The notes below the pieces were generated by a model, which was given only the letters and a program-made list of their open reading frames with translations, made no database searches and was not told the origin of the DNA. A DNA stretch of 35,098 bases from Candidatus Eiseniibacteriota bacterium (GTDB taxonomy: Bacteria > Eisenbacteria > RBG-16-71-46 > JACRLI01): NCBI GenBank assembly GCA_025351485.1, contig JANXVU010000135.1, positions 1 to 35,098 of the forward strand, given 5' to 3'. Position numbers and translations under genes: made by a program. This document shows, piece after piece, positions 21,688-31,039 of this stretch (positions are counted from its first letter, which is position 1; the number at the start of each line of letters is the position of its first letter).

Positions 21688-23445
21688 TTGAAGGGCAAGT
21701 CGGTCACACTGCAGGGCGTCGCCGCCTCCCCGGGCATCGGCATCGGGGAAGTGCGCGTGCTCAACTTCGACGAGCTGCGCGTGAGCGACCGCTCCGTGGG
21801 GGCCGCCGAGGTCGGGGCGGAAGTGGCGCGCTTCGAGCAGGCGCTCACCGAGGCGGCGCGCGAGCTGGGAGAAATCCGGGCCTGCTACGCCGAGGACATG
21901 GGCGAGGCGTCCGCGCTCATCCTGGATGCGCAGCTGCTGCTGTTGTCCGATCCGGTGATGCGCGAATCCACGATCAAGGTCGTGCGGTCGGAGCTCCGTA
22001 GCGCCGCGTGGGCCTTCCGCGACGTGCTGGCGGGCGCCCGCCACCACCTTGAGTCCTCCGAGAACGAGTACATGCGTGACCGGGCGGCCGACTTCCTGGA
22101 CGTGGAGCGCCGGGTGCTGCACCACCTGCTGTCGCGCAGCAGCGCCGGTTTGCGGGACCTCGCCGGGCCCTCCGTGCTGGTGGCCCACGACCTGCCGCCC
22201 AGCGAAACCGTGCTCATGCATCCGGACAAGGTGCTGGGCTTCGCGCTCGAAACCGGGGGCCGCACTTCCCACTCGGTGATCGTGGCGCGCTCGCGCGGGA
22301 TCCCGGCGGTGGTGGGCGTGCACGGCGCGCTGCGCGAGGTCCACGACGGCGACATGTTGATCGTGGACGGCAACGACGGGGTCATCGAGGTGAACCCCGA
22401 CGAGGCCACGCTCCATCGCTACCGCCAGAAACTTAAGGATTTCCAGGAGTTCGAAACCCGCCTGGAGCAGAATCGCGACCTGCCCGCAGTAACGCTGGAC
22501 GGCCGGCGCATCCAGTTGCTGGCCAACATCGAGGTGCCCGAGGAGGCCGAGGGGCTGCGCCGGCGCGGCGCCGAGGGCGTGGGCCTGTTCCGCACCGAGT
22601 TTTTCTACCTGAACCATGCCTCCCTGCCGACGGAGGAGGAGCAGTACGCCGCCTACAGCGCGGTTGCCCGGGCGATGGCCCCGGATTTGGTGGTGATCCG
22701 CACCATGGACGTGGGCGGGGACAAGGTGACCTCCTACATGGGGGCCTCCCCGGAGGACAACCCCTTCCAGGGCTGGCGCGGCATTCGTTATTCGCTGGCG
22801 CACGAGGACATTTTCAAGACCCAGCTCCGGGCCATCTACAGGGCCAGTGCGCACGGCGAGCTCTGCATCATGATTCCCATGGTGACCCGCATCGAGGAGA
22901 TCGAGCGCACCCGCGAGCTGTGCGCGGAGGTCCGGCAGGAGCTGGTGGGGGCCGGGATCCCGTGCTCCCCCGACATCAAGCTCGGGATCATGGTGGAGAC
23001 GCCCGCGGCGGTGATGATCGCCGACCACCTGGCCGGCGTATCCGACTTCTTCAGCATCGGGACCAACGACCTGCTCCAGTACACGCTGGCCGTGGATCGC
23101 GGCAACGAGCGCACTTCGCACCTCTACGAGCCGCTGGACGTGGCCATGCTGCGCTCCATCTCCCGGGTGGTGGAGGAGGGGCACAAGCGGGGGATCTGGA
23201 TCTCGGTGTGTGGCGAGATGTCGAACGATCCGCTGGCGTGCGTGGCGCTGGCCGGGCTGGGGGTGGACAAGATTTCGACCAGCCCGTTCGGGCTCCCGGG
23301 CATCAAGAGCATCCTGCGGTCCATTTCGTGCGCCGAAGCACGCCAGTGGATGGAACAGGCGCTGCAACTTCAAACCGCGGCCCAGGTGAGGCAGTTGCTC
23401 CGCGCCCACCTCACCCAGGCCTCCGAAATCCTGCGCTGGGCCTAG
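21688..23445 (+). CDS. ptsI: PTS enzyme I (phosphoenolpyruvate-protein phosphotransferase)
   Basis: 585 aa from TTG 21688, with GAGG about 8 bases upstream; the protein then starts 'LKGKSVTLQGVAASPGIGIGE', the family N-terminus. Autophosphorylates from PEP at His195 ('GGRTSHSVIVARSRGIPAV', in parts) and passes phosphate to HPr. The C-terminal PEP barrel contains 'GVGLFRTEF', 'RTMDVGGDK', 'GTNDLLQYTLAVDR' and the catalytic Cys508 in 'VCGEMSND'. Full length with all active-site motifs, so the PTS chain is complete in this window. A 67-base spacer with no clear terminator follows. Confidence 0.97.
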   Translation: MKGKSVTLQGVAASPGIGIGEVRVLNFDELRVSDRSVGAAEVGAEVARFEQALTEAARELGEIRACYAEDMGEASALILDAQLLLLSDPVMRESTIKVVRSELRSAAWAFRDVLAGARHHLESSENEYMRDRAADFLDVERRVLHHLLSRSSAGLRDLAGPSVLVAHDLPPSETVLMHPDKVLGFALETGGRTSHSVIVARSRGIPAVVGVHGALREVHDGDMLIVDGNDGVIEVNPDEATLHRYRQKLKDFQEFETRLEQNRDLPAVTLDGRRIQLLANIEVPEEAEGLRRRGAEGVGLFRTEFFYLNHASLPTEEEQYAAYSAVARAMAPDLVVIRTMDVGGDKVTSYMGASPEDNPFQGWRGIRYSLAHEDIFKTQLRAIYRASAHGELCIMIPMVTRIEEIERTRELCAEVRQELVGAGIPCSPDIKLGIMVETPAAVMIADHLAGVSDFFSIGTNDLLQYTLAVDRGNERTSHLYEPLDVAMLRSISRVVEEGHKRGIWISVCGEMSNDPLACVALAGLGVDKISTSPFGLPGIKSILRSISCAEARQWMEQALQLQTAAQVRQLLRAHLTQASEILRWA

Positions 23446-23512
23446 GCGGCGGCGACATGTCGTCCGCTCCGCCCATCGTGCACCCTTTTCCCGCGCCGTC
23501 CCCGGAGGAATC

Positions 23513-24580
23513 TTGAACACCCTGGACGATCTGGACCTTTCCAAGCGCGATCCCGGTGGGATGGCGGGCCGCATCGCGGCCATGGGGGAGGACGCCGCGC
23601 GGGCCTTCGAGGCTTCGCAGCGCCTGGAGTGGAAGCGCATCTCCGCGCCGCGGGCGATCATCCTGGCCGGCATGGGCGGCTCGGCGATTTCGGGTGACCT
23701 GCTGCGCGACTACGTGGAGGACGAGCTGCCCGCCCCGCTCCTGGTGGTGCGCGACTACGCCCTGCCGGCCTGGGCGGGGCCCGACTGCCTGTTCGTGGCG
23801 GCCTCCTACTCCGGCGGCACCGAGGAAACCCTCTCGTGCTACGCCGATGCGCGTCGCCGGGGGATTCCGACCGTGGCCCTGTGTTCCGGCGGCCGGCTCA
23901 AAGAGCTGGCCCTGGCGGATGGGATTCCGTGGGCCGGCTTTCCCGGCGGGTACCAGCCGCGGGCAGCGCTGGGATGGTCCTTCTTCACCTTGCTGGGGGC
24001 GTTCATACGGCTGGGGTTGGTCGGGCCGCGGGACCGCGAGGTGGCGGGCGCGGTGCGGACCCTCCAGGCTGCGGCGACCCGCTTCGGCCCCGGCGTGCCC
24101 GAGCACGGCAACCGGGCCAAGCAGCTGGCGCGCTGGATGTCCGAAGGGCTGCCGATCCTGTACTCCCCGGGCCGGCGGCTCGGGGCGGTGGCCTTCCGGT
24201 GGCGCACCCAGATCAACGAAAACGGCAAGTTCTTCGCCCACCAGGCCACCCTCCCGGAACAGAACCACAATGAAATAGTCGGCTGGGAGAAGAGCCAGCC
24301 GTGGCTCCGGGGCAGCCGCGTGGTGGGCCTCCGGGACCGGGACGACCACCCCCGGGTCCAGGCCCGCCTGCGGATCGCCTGCCGCATGGCGGAGGAGGCC
24401 GGCGCGGGGGTCCAAGTGCTGGAAACGGAGGGGGAAAGCCTGCTCCAGCGCCTGTTTTCGCTGCTTGTCCTCGGGGACTGGGTCAGTTTATACTTAGGCC
24501 TCATCAACGGGGTGGATCCCACCCCGGTTGCCAACATTGACCGCCTCAAGAGCGAGCTGGAGAAACCCGGTGCCCCTTAA
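23513..24580 (+). CDS. Bifunctional phosphoglucose/phosphomannose isomerase
   Basis: 355 aa from TTG 23513 with GGAGGAA (23504-23510) just upstream. Two SIS domains: the first carries 'ILAGMGGSAISGDL', 'AASYSGGTEETL' and 'PTVALCSGGRLKELA'; the second includes 'ENGKFFAHQATLPEQNHNE', a stretch typical of the archaeal-type PGI/PMI family (Pyrobaculum, Aeropyrum). The enzyme interconverts glucose 6-phosphate, fructose 6-phosphate and mannose 6-phosphate in the cytoplasm. After a complete PTS this is a sensible place for it: PTS-imported hexose enters here as hexose 6-phosphate. Its 3' end overlaps the next gene by 11 bases. Confidence 0.9.
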   Translation: MNTLDDLDLSKRDPGGMAGRIAAMGEDAARAFEASQRLEWKRISAPRAIILAGMGGSAISGDLLRDYVEDELPAPLLVVRDYALPAWAGPDCLFVAASYSGGTEETLSCYADARRRGIPTVALCSGGRLKELALADGIPWAGFPGGYQPRAALGWSFFTLLGAFIRLGLVGPRDREVAGAVRTLQAAATRFGPGVPEHGNRAKQLARWMSEGLPILYSPGRRLGAVAFRWRTQINENGKFFAHQATLPEQNHNEIVGWEKSQPWLRGSRVVGLRDRDDHPRVQARLRIACRMAEEAGAGVQVLETEGESLLQRLFSLLVLGDWVSLYLGLINGVDPTPVANIDRLKSELEKPGAP

Positions 24581-25562
24581 CGGCGTCAGCGCCATCATAC
24601 CGGTGGCGGGCGTCGGATCACGGCTCCGGCCCCACACGCATACCGTCCCCAAGGCCCTGATCAACGTCGCGGGTAAGCCGATCCTGGCTCATATCCTCGA
24701 TGACCTCATGGCCATCGGCGTGCGCCGCCTGGTCCTGGTGATCGGGCACATGGGAGACCGGATCGAGGGGTTTGTCCGGGCACACTACGGCCAACTGGAC
24801 CTGGTCTTCGTGGAGCAACCGGAGCGCCTTGGCCTCGGGCACGCGGTGCACCTGGCGGAAAGCGCGGCGGCCGGCGGCCCGGTGCTGATCGATCTGGGCG
24901 ACACCATCCTCCAGGCGGATTTCAGCCGGCTCAAGGTGGGCGGTTCCAGCCTGCTCGGCGTGCGCGAGGTGGATGACCCGCGGCGCTACGGCATCGTGGA
25001 GCTCAAGGACGGCCGGGTGGTGAAGCTGACCGAGAAGCCCGAGCATCCGACCAGCAACCTGGCCATCGTGGGCTTCTATTTCATCCAGGATTCGGCGCTG
25101 CTGTTCGAGTGCCTGCGCGAGAACATCTCGAAGGACGTCCGGACCAAGGGCGAGTACCAGTTGACCGACGCCCTGCAGCGGATGATCGAGCGCGGGGCGG
25201 TCATGGAGCCGCTCCCGATCGACGCGTGGTTCGACTGTGGGTCTCCGGAGACGCTCCTGCAGGCCAACCGGGAACTGCTGGACCGCCAGACCCAGGGGAC
25301 GTCCATCCCGGGCTCGGTCGTCCGCCCGCCGGTGAGCATCGCCCCGGACGCGGTGATCGAGAACTCCATCGTCGGCCCGCACGTCACCGTGGCCGCCGGG
25401 GCGAGCCTGAAGAGTTGCAGCGTGAAGAATTCGATCATCAACGAGAACGCCCGCGTCGAGGACATCCTTCTCGACGCGTCGGTCATCGGCGAGAACGCCC
25501 TGGTGCGCGGGAATTTCAAGCGCCTGAACGTGGGCGACTCGTCCGAAGTGGAACTGTCCTAG
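24570..25562 (+). CDS. Sugar-1-phosphate nucleotidyltransferase with left-handed beta-helix tail
   Basis: 330 aa from GTG 24570 (GGAG at 24558-24561), overlapping the isomerase gene by 11 bases. The N-terminal Rossmann-like domain shows the pyrophosphorylase signature 'GVGSRLRPHTHTVPKALINVAGKP' (in parts), 'GLGHAVHLAE', 'DLGDTIL', the product-site 'VREVDDPRRYGIVEL' and 'TEKPEHPTSNLA'. From about residue 255 hexapeptide repeats ('VSIAPDAVIENSIVGPHVTV') form a left-handed beta-helix. The family covers glucose-1-P thymidylyl-/uridylyltransferases and mannose-1-P guanylyltransferases; the exact sugar and nucleotide are not decided by sequence. Context suggests sugar nucleotides made from hexose phosphates for surface glycans. 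Confidence 0.88.
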   Translation: MPLNGVSAIIPVAGVGSRLRPHTHTVPKALINVAGKPILAHILDDLMAIGVRRLVLVIGHMGDRIEGFVRAHYGQLDLVFVEQPERLGLGHAVHLAESAAAGGPVLIDLGDTILQADFSRLKVGGSSLLGVREVDDPRRYGIVELKDGRVVKLTEKPEHPTSNLAIVGFYFIQDSALLFECLRENISKDVRTKGEYQLTDALQRMIERGAVMEPLPIDAWFDCGSPETLLQANRELLDRQTQGTSIPGSVVRPPVSIAPDAVIENSIVGPHVTVAAGASLKSCSVKNSIINENARVEDILLDASVIGENALVRGNFKRLNVGDSSEVELS

Positions 25563-25574
25563 CACGCAAACCTC

Positions 25575-25606
25575 GTCCGCGGTCCGGTGGCCTCACGCCG
25601 GCGGAC
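25575..25606 (+). other. GC-rich leader hairpin before metK
   Basis: GTCCG (25575-25579) pairs with CGGAC (25602-25606), and CCGGTG (25584-25589) with CGCCGG (25596-25601, one G-T pair), with a 4-base bulge and a 6-base loop. The hairpin ends 5 bases before the AGGAG of metK. It has no T-tract, so it is not a simple terminator. Confidence 0.35.
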
Positions 25607-25622
25607 CCGCAGGAGAATCGCC

Positions 25623-26780
25623 ATGCCAGATCCCTCGAAGTATCTGTTCACCTCGGAGTCGGTCACTGAAGGCCACCCGGACAAGATGGCCGACCAGGTG
25701 TCGGATGCCATCCTGGACGCGATGCTCGAGAAGGACCCGATGAGCCGGGTGGCCGTCGAGTCCCTGCTCACCACCGGCCTGGTCATGGTGGCCGGCGAAG
25801 TCACCACCAACGCCTACATCGAGATCCCGGAGATCGTGCGCCAGGTGGTCAGCGACATCGGCTACAACGACGCCACCTACGGGTTCGACAGCAACACCTG
25901 CTCGGTCCTGACCGCCATCCACTCGCAGTCGCACGACATCGCGATGGGCGTGGACCACGACGGCGCCGGCGACCAGGGGCTGATGTTCGGGTACGCCACC
26001 GACGAGACCCCGGAGTTCATGCCGCTCCCGATTGCGCTGGCCCACCGGCTCACGCGCAAGCTCGCGGAAGTGCGCAAGGGCAACATCCTCGGCTACCTTC
26101 GCCCGGACGGAAAGTCCCAGGTGACGGTGGAATACACCGACGGCGTCCCGACCCGGGTGGACGCGGTGGTCATCTCCAGCCAGCACGCCGAGTTCAGCAA
26201 GGACCTGACTCACGACAAGCTCCGCCAGGACATCATCGACAAGGTCATCAAGCCGGTCATCCCGGCCAAGTACGACGACGGCGAGATCAAGTACCACATC
26301 AACCCGACCGGCCGCTTCGTGCAGGGCGGACCGTGCGCCGACACCGGGCTCACCGGGCGCAAGATCATCGTCGACACCTACGGCGGCATGGGCCGCCACG
26401 GCGGCGGCGCGTTCTCGGGCAAGGATCCCACCAAGGTGGACCGCTCGGGCGCCTACATGGCCCGCTACGTGGCCAAGAACATCGTGGCTGCGGGCCTCGC
26501 GAAGCGGTGCGAAATCCAGGTCGCCTACGCCATCGGCGTGGCCGAGCCGGTGAGCATCCGCGTGGACACCTTTGGCACGGGCGTGGTGCCGGAGCGCGAG
26601 ATCGAGCACCTGATCCGCAACCGTTTCGACTTCCGTCCCAAGGCCATGATCGAGACCCTGAAGCTGCGCCGCCCGGTGTACCGGGCCACCGCCGCCTACG
26701 GGCACTTCGGCCGCGACGAGGAAGGCTTCACCTGGGAAATGACCAACGCCGTCGCCGACCTGAAGGCGGGCGTCAAGTAG
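25623..26780 (+). CDS. metK: S-adenosylmethionine synthetase
   Basis: 385 aa from ATG 25623 with AGGAG (25611-25615) upstream. Makes SAM from methionine and ATP. Motifs are complete: '[12 protein letters not shown]' near the N-terminus, '[12 protein letters not shown]', the P-loop-like '[19 protein letters not shown]', '[21 protein letters not shown]' (in parts) and the C-terminal 'TAAYGHFGR'. Length is usual for the bacterial enzyme. ahcY follows after 71 bases, pairing SAM production with recycling of its product S-adenosylhomocysteine. Confidence 0.98.
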   Translation: MPDPSKYLFTSESVTEGHPDKMADQVSDAILDAMLEKDPMSRVAVESLLTTGLVMVAGEVTTNAYIEIPEIVRQVVSDIGYNDATYGFDSNTCSVLTAIHSQSHDIAMGVDHDGAGDQGLMFGYATDETPEFMPLPIALAHRLTRKLAEVRKGNILGYLRPDGKSQVTVEYTDGVPTRVDAVVISSQHAEFSKDLTHDKLRQDIIDKVIKPVIPAKYDDGEIKYHINPTGRFVQGGPCADTGLTGRKIIVDTYGGMGRHGGGAFSGKDPTKVDRSGAYMARYVAKNIVAAGLAKRCEIQVAYAIGVAEPVSIRVDTFGTGVVPEREIEHLIRNRFDFRPKAMIETLKLRRPVYRATAAYGHFGRDEEGFTWEMTNAVADLKAGVK

Positions 26781-26800
26781 CAGCGAAGTTTTTTCAAGAC

Positions 26801-26817
26801 GGCGGGGCCGCCCCGCC
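26801..26817 (+). other. Perfect hairpin between metK and ahcY
   Basis: GGCGGGG and CCCCGCC form a 7-bp stem around a 3-base loop. It follows a run of six Ts (26790-26795) and is not itself followed by Ts, so it is no ordinary terminator on either strand. It may stabilise or attenuate the message. Confidence 0.35.
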
Positions 26818-26851
26818 AACGGCACAACCGACGCAAGAAAGAGGAAACTGA

Positions 26852-28129
<1,278 letters not shown>

Positions 28130-28157
28130 ATCGCGGAAGACAGACGCAGCGTCGCCG

Positions 28158-28191
28158 GACGGGGGGCCCCACGGGCCCCCCGTCGCGTTTT
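28158..28191 (+). terminator. Strong rho-independent terminator after ahcY
   Basis: A perfect 12-bp stem (28158-28169 with 28173-28184), 3-base loop, followed after three bases by TTTT. It closes the metK-ahcY unit. Confidence 0.9.
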
Positions 28192-28277
28192 ACATCCCCT
28201 TTCGGCCCCTTCCCGTCCGGCCCTCCCGGGTGTAGGCTTATGAGGCTCACTAGGAACACCCGGCCGGGAGGAGATCC

Positions 28278-28694
28278 ATGGACCCCGATTTCCCAGTTCC
28301 CGAAGCGCTGCACTACATCGAGAGCTCGCTGTTCGGCGGCACCCGGGAGATCCGGGTGGAGAACGGCAGCCTGACCTGCACCTCGGGGCAGAGCAGCGAA
28401 GGTGGCCCTTCCGAGAGGGGGGTGGCCCCGCCTCCGGGCACCTGGCTGCGCCTGTGGGACCTCCTGGAAGAGCTCGACGCCTGGCACTGGGCCGGCTACT
28501 ACGGAAACCTGACCGTCGTGGACGGGGTGAGCTGGTCCCTGGACATCAGCTGGAAGGGCCGGCAGCTGTCCGCCGCCGGCTACCACAGCTGGCCGGGCAA
28601 GGACCGGGAATTCGCGCGGCTCATGACGTTGCTGCGCCGTCTCGCGCAGGGCGAACACGAGGGATGGGTGGCAGGGAAGGCCCAGTTGGTATAG
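28278..28694 (+). CDS. Small tryptophan-rich protein of unknown function
   Basis: 138 aa, ATG preceded by GGGAGGAG, an excellent Shine-Dalgarno, which supports a real gene. I do not recognise the family. It has seven Trp residues, several in 'WDLLEELDAWHWAGYYGNL' and 'GVSWSLDISWKGRQLSAAGYHSWPGKDREF' (read in parts). The pattern of paired beta strands with a 'G.h.WP' turn and a final amphipathic helix ('FARLMTLLRRLAQ') recalls small uncharacterised beta-sandwich proteins. No signal peptide, membrane segment or Cys pair is present, so it is probably cytoplasmic. It lies alone between the ahcY terminator and ftsK, 34 bases before the latter. A TATAGA just before its stop codon, preceded by TGG, could be a -10 for ftsK. 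Confidence 0.7.
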   Translation: MDPDFPVPEALHYIESSLFGGTREIRVENGSLTCTSGQSSEGGPSERGVAPPPGTWLRLWDLLEELDAWHWAGYYGNLTVVDGVSWSLDISWKGRQLSAAGYHSWPGKDREFARLMTLLRRLAQGEHEGWVAGKAQLV

Positions 28695-28728
28695 AGTCGG
28701 CACCCGACGCTAGGGAGGGCGTCGAACC

Positions 28729-30960
28729 ATGCCAGAGATCGAACTATCCGCGGAGCGTCAAAGCCACATCCTGGGCGTGCTCCTGCTCGCCCTGTGCGCA
28801 CTCACCGCCGCATCCCTCGCCACGTACGAGGCCGCCGACTGGCCGCACCACGTCGGGATCAGCTACCACAATGCCTGTGGACCGGTAGGGGCGTTCTTCG
28901 CCTTTGGCCTGCACTACCTCTTCGGGCATCTGGTCGCCTGGGGCATCCCGGTGCTCCTGGGCGCGTGGGGCTGGAACCGCGTCCGGACGCGGGAGGCCGC
29001 CGAGCTGCTGGTGCAGTCGGCCATCGGCCTGGCCGTGGGGCTGGCCTTCAGCTCCTTCCTGGGGCTGTGGACCTCTCCGGACTGGTCCGGGCACGTGGGC
29101 GGGGCAGTGGCGTCGCAGACGCTCAGCCTGCTCCACCCGCTGGGAGGGGCCATCTTCCTCGGCACACTGCTGACCATTCTTCTGCTGGTCGCCAGCGAGG
29201 TCGGGTTCTCGCTGGTCGCCCAGGGCATCGGAGCGGCCGTGGCGGTGCCGGTCCGGCTGGGCGAAGCGATCCTTTCACGGTTCCGCCCGGCCACGTCCAC
29301 GCGTTCGGCCCGCCGTGCCGGCAAGGCCGCGATGAAGGTGGTCCGCCGCGACGCCCCGGTGATCGACGAGGATGATGACGACGACGAGTCCATCCAGGCG
29401 CTCCCCCCTGCGCGGAAGCCCGCCACGCAGATCAAGCTGCCGCTGCGCGAGACTCTCAAGCCCGAAAAGAAGGAAAAGGCCGCCGGGCCCCGGCCGCCGC
29501 TGGTCACCTCGGGCGACCTGCCCACCACCGATCTGTTGAACGCGGTCATCCCGAGTGGCGAAGCCCCCACCGACGAGGAACTCAAGGCCAACGCCCAGGT
29601 GCTGGAGCGCACCCTGGCGGAGTTCGGCATCCTGGGCCAGGTTCGCGAAGTCCACCCGGGGCCGGTGGTGACCATGTACGAGTTCGAGCCGGGCCCGGGC
29701 ATCAAGGTGAACCAGATCGTCACCCGCGCCGACGATCTGGCGCTGTCACTGCGGGCCCCCCGCCTGCGCATCCTGGCGCCCATCCCGGGCAAGGCCGCCG
29801 TGGGCGTGGAGGTGCCGAATCCCAAGCCCCAGACGGTCTACGCCCGCGAGGTCATGGAATCCGATGCCTTCCGCCACGGCCAGGGCCGCCTGCTGATCGC
29901 GCTCGGCAAGGACACCGGGGGCAAGGTGTTCGTTTCCGACCTGACCAAGTGCCCGCACCTGCTCGTGGCCGGCTCGACCGGCTCCGGCAAGAGCGTGGGC
30001 ATGAACATGATCCTTTCCAGCCTGCTCCTGCGCCACTCTCCGGATTCCCTGCGCCTCCTGTTGATCGACCCGAAGATGCTGGAGTTGACCACCTACAACG
30101 GCATCCCGCACCTGCTGTGGCCGGTCGTGACCCAGGCCAAGCCCGCCGCCCGGGCGCTTCGCTGGACGGTGGCCGAGATGGAGCGCCGGTACAAGACGCT
30201 GGCCACGACCGGGGTCCGGCACATCGACAGCTACAACGCCCAGATGGCCCAGAACGGGGGCGAGCGCCTGCCCTACATCGTGGTGATGGTGGACGAGCTG
30301 GCCGACCTGATGCTGACCTTGCCGGCCGAGATCGAGGAGCCGATCGCAAGATTGGCCCAGATGGCCCGGGCCGTGGGGATTCACCTGATCGTGGCCACGC
30401 AGCGTCCGTCGGTGGATGTCATCACCGGAGTCATCAAGGCCAACTTCCCTTCGCGCATGGCCTTCCAGGTTGCTTCGAAAGTGGATTCGAGGACTATCCT
30501 GGATATGAACGGAGCCGACACCCTGCTGGGGAACGGGGACATGCTGTACCTGCCCGCCGGCCGACCCGAGCCGACCCGGATCCACGGGGCGTACATTTCC
30601 GACAGCGAAGCCGATGCCCTGGCTGGATTTTGGCGAAGCAAGTCGCCCGCCCAGCCCCCGCCCCCGCCGGCGGATCTCGAGAAGGAACCGGCGCCCGGGG
30701 ACGAGGGTTTCGGGGGGGAGGAGGACGACGACGATCAGCTGGTGGCCGAGGCCGCCCGACTCGTGGTACTCTCCCAACGCGGATCCGTCTCCCTCCTCCA
30801 GCGCCGCCTCAAGATCGGCTATTCCCGCGCGGGACGCATCATGGACAAGCTCGAATCCCTAGGCGTGGTAGGCCCGTTCGAAGGCAGCCAAGCGCGGGAA
30901 GTGCTTGCGGATGAGCGATTTCTGGAGGAGCGGGGCTTCGTCAAGCATTCCGACGCCTGA
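28729..30960 (+). CDS. ftsK: DNA translocase FtsK/SpoIIIE
   Basis: 743 aa, ATG with GGGAGGG upstream. Septal DNA pump for chromosome segregation and dimer resolution. About four N-terminal transmembrane helices (roughly 12-32, 50-75, 85-108, 125-160) are followed by a short charged linker with an acidic run (about 213-223). The RecA-like motor has Walker A 'GSTGSGKS' (415-422), Walker B 'IVVMVDELADLM' and 'HLIVATQRPSVDVITG'. The C-terminal gamma winged helix (about 671-728, 'SVSLLQRRLKIGYSRAGRIMD') reads KOPS-type sequences. The linker is far shorter than in E. coli (1329 aa), as in most bacteria. A terminator follows 33 bases after the stop codon. Confidence 0.97.
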   Translation: MPEIELSAERQSHILGVLLLALCALTAASLATYEAADWPHHVGISYHNACGPVGAFFAFGLHYLFGHLVAWGIPVLLGAWGWNRVRTREAAELLVQSAIGLAVGLAFSSFLGLWTSPDWSGHVGGAVASQTLSLLHPLGGAIFLGTLLTILLLVASEVGFSLVAQGIGAAVAVPVRLGEAILSRFRPATSTRSARRAGKAAMKVVRRDAPVIDEDDDDDESIQALPPARKPATQIKLPLRETLKPEKKEKAAGPRPPLVTSGDLPTTDLLNAVIPSGEAPTDEELKANAQVLERTLAEFGILGQVREVHPGPVVTMYEFEPGPGIKVNQIVTRADDLALSLRAPRLRILAPIPGKAAVGVEVPNPKPQTVYAREVMESDAFRHGQGRLLIALGKDTGGKVFVSDLTKCPHLLVAGSTGSGKSVGMNMILSSLLLRHSPDSLRLLLIDPKMLELTTYNGIPHLLWPVVTQAKPAARALRWTVAEMERRYKTLATTGVRHIDSYNAQMAQNGGERLPYIVVMVDELADLMLTLPAEIEEPIARLAQMARAVGIHLIVATQRPSVDVITGVIKANFPSRMAFQVASKVDSRTILDMNGADTLLGNGDMLYLPAGRPEPTRIHGAYISDSEADALAGFWRSKSPAQPPPPPADLEKEPAPGDEGFGGEEDDDDQLVAEAARLVVLSQRGSVSLLQRRLKIGYSRAGRIMDKLESLGVVGPFEGSQAREVLADERFLEERGFVKHSDA

Positions 30961-30992
30961 GCGCGCCGAGGCGCACATCCCAGGCCAGGGCG

Positions 30993-31018
30993 GGGGCGGA
31001 CTGCAGTCCGCCCCTTTT
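30993..31018 (+). terminator. Rho-independent terminator after ftsK
   Basis: A 9-bp GC stem (30993-31001 with 31006-31014), loop TGCA, followed by TTTT. It separates ftsK from the rimO unit. Confidence 0.88.
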
Positions 31019-31039
31019 CCATGAGGACCACCCGCGACC

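Noticed and set aside
23453-23462. Palindrome CGACATGTCG between ptsI and the isomerase gene
   Set aside because: Ten bases, single copy, no promoter nearby; not enough to call an operator.
26781-26851. SAH or SAM riboswitch before ahcY
   Set aside because: Only a simple hairpin is visible; the conserved cores of known SAH/SAM classes are not recognisable by eye, so only the hairpin is listed.
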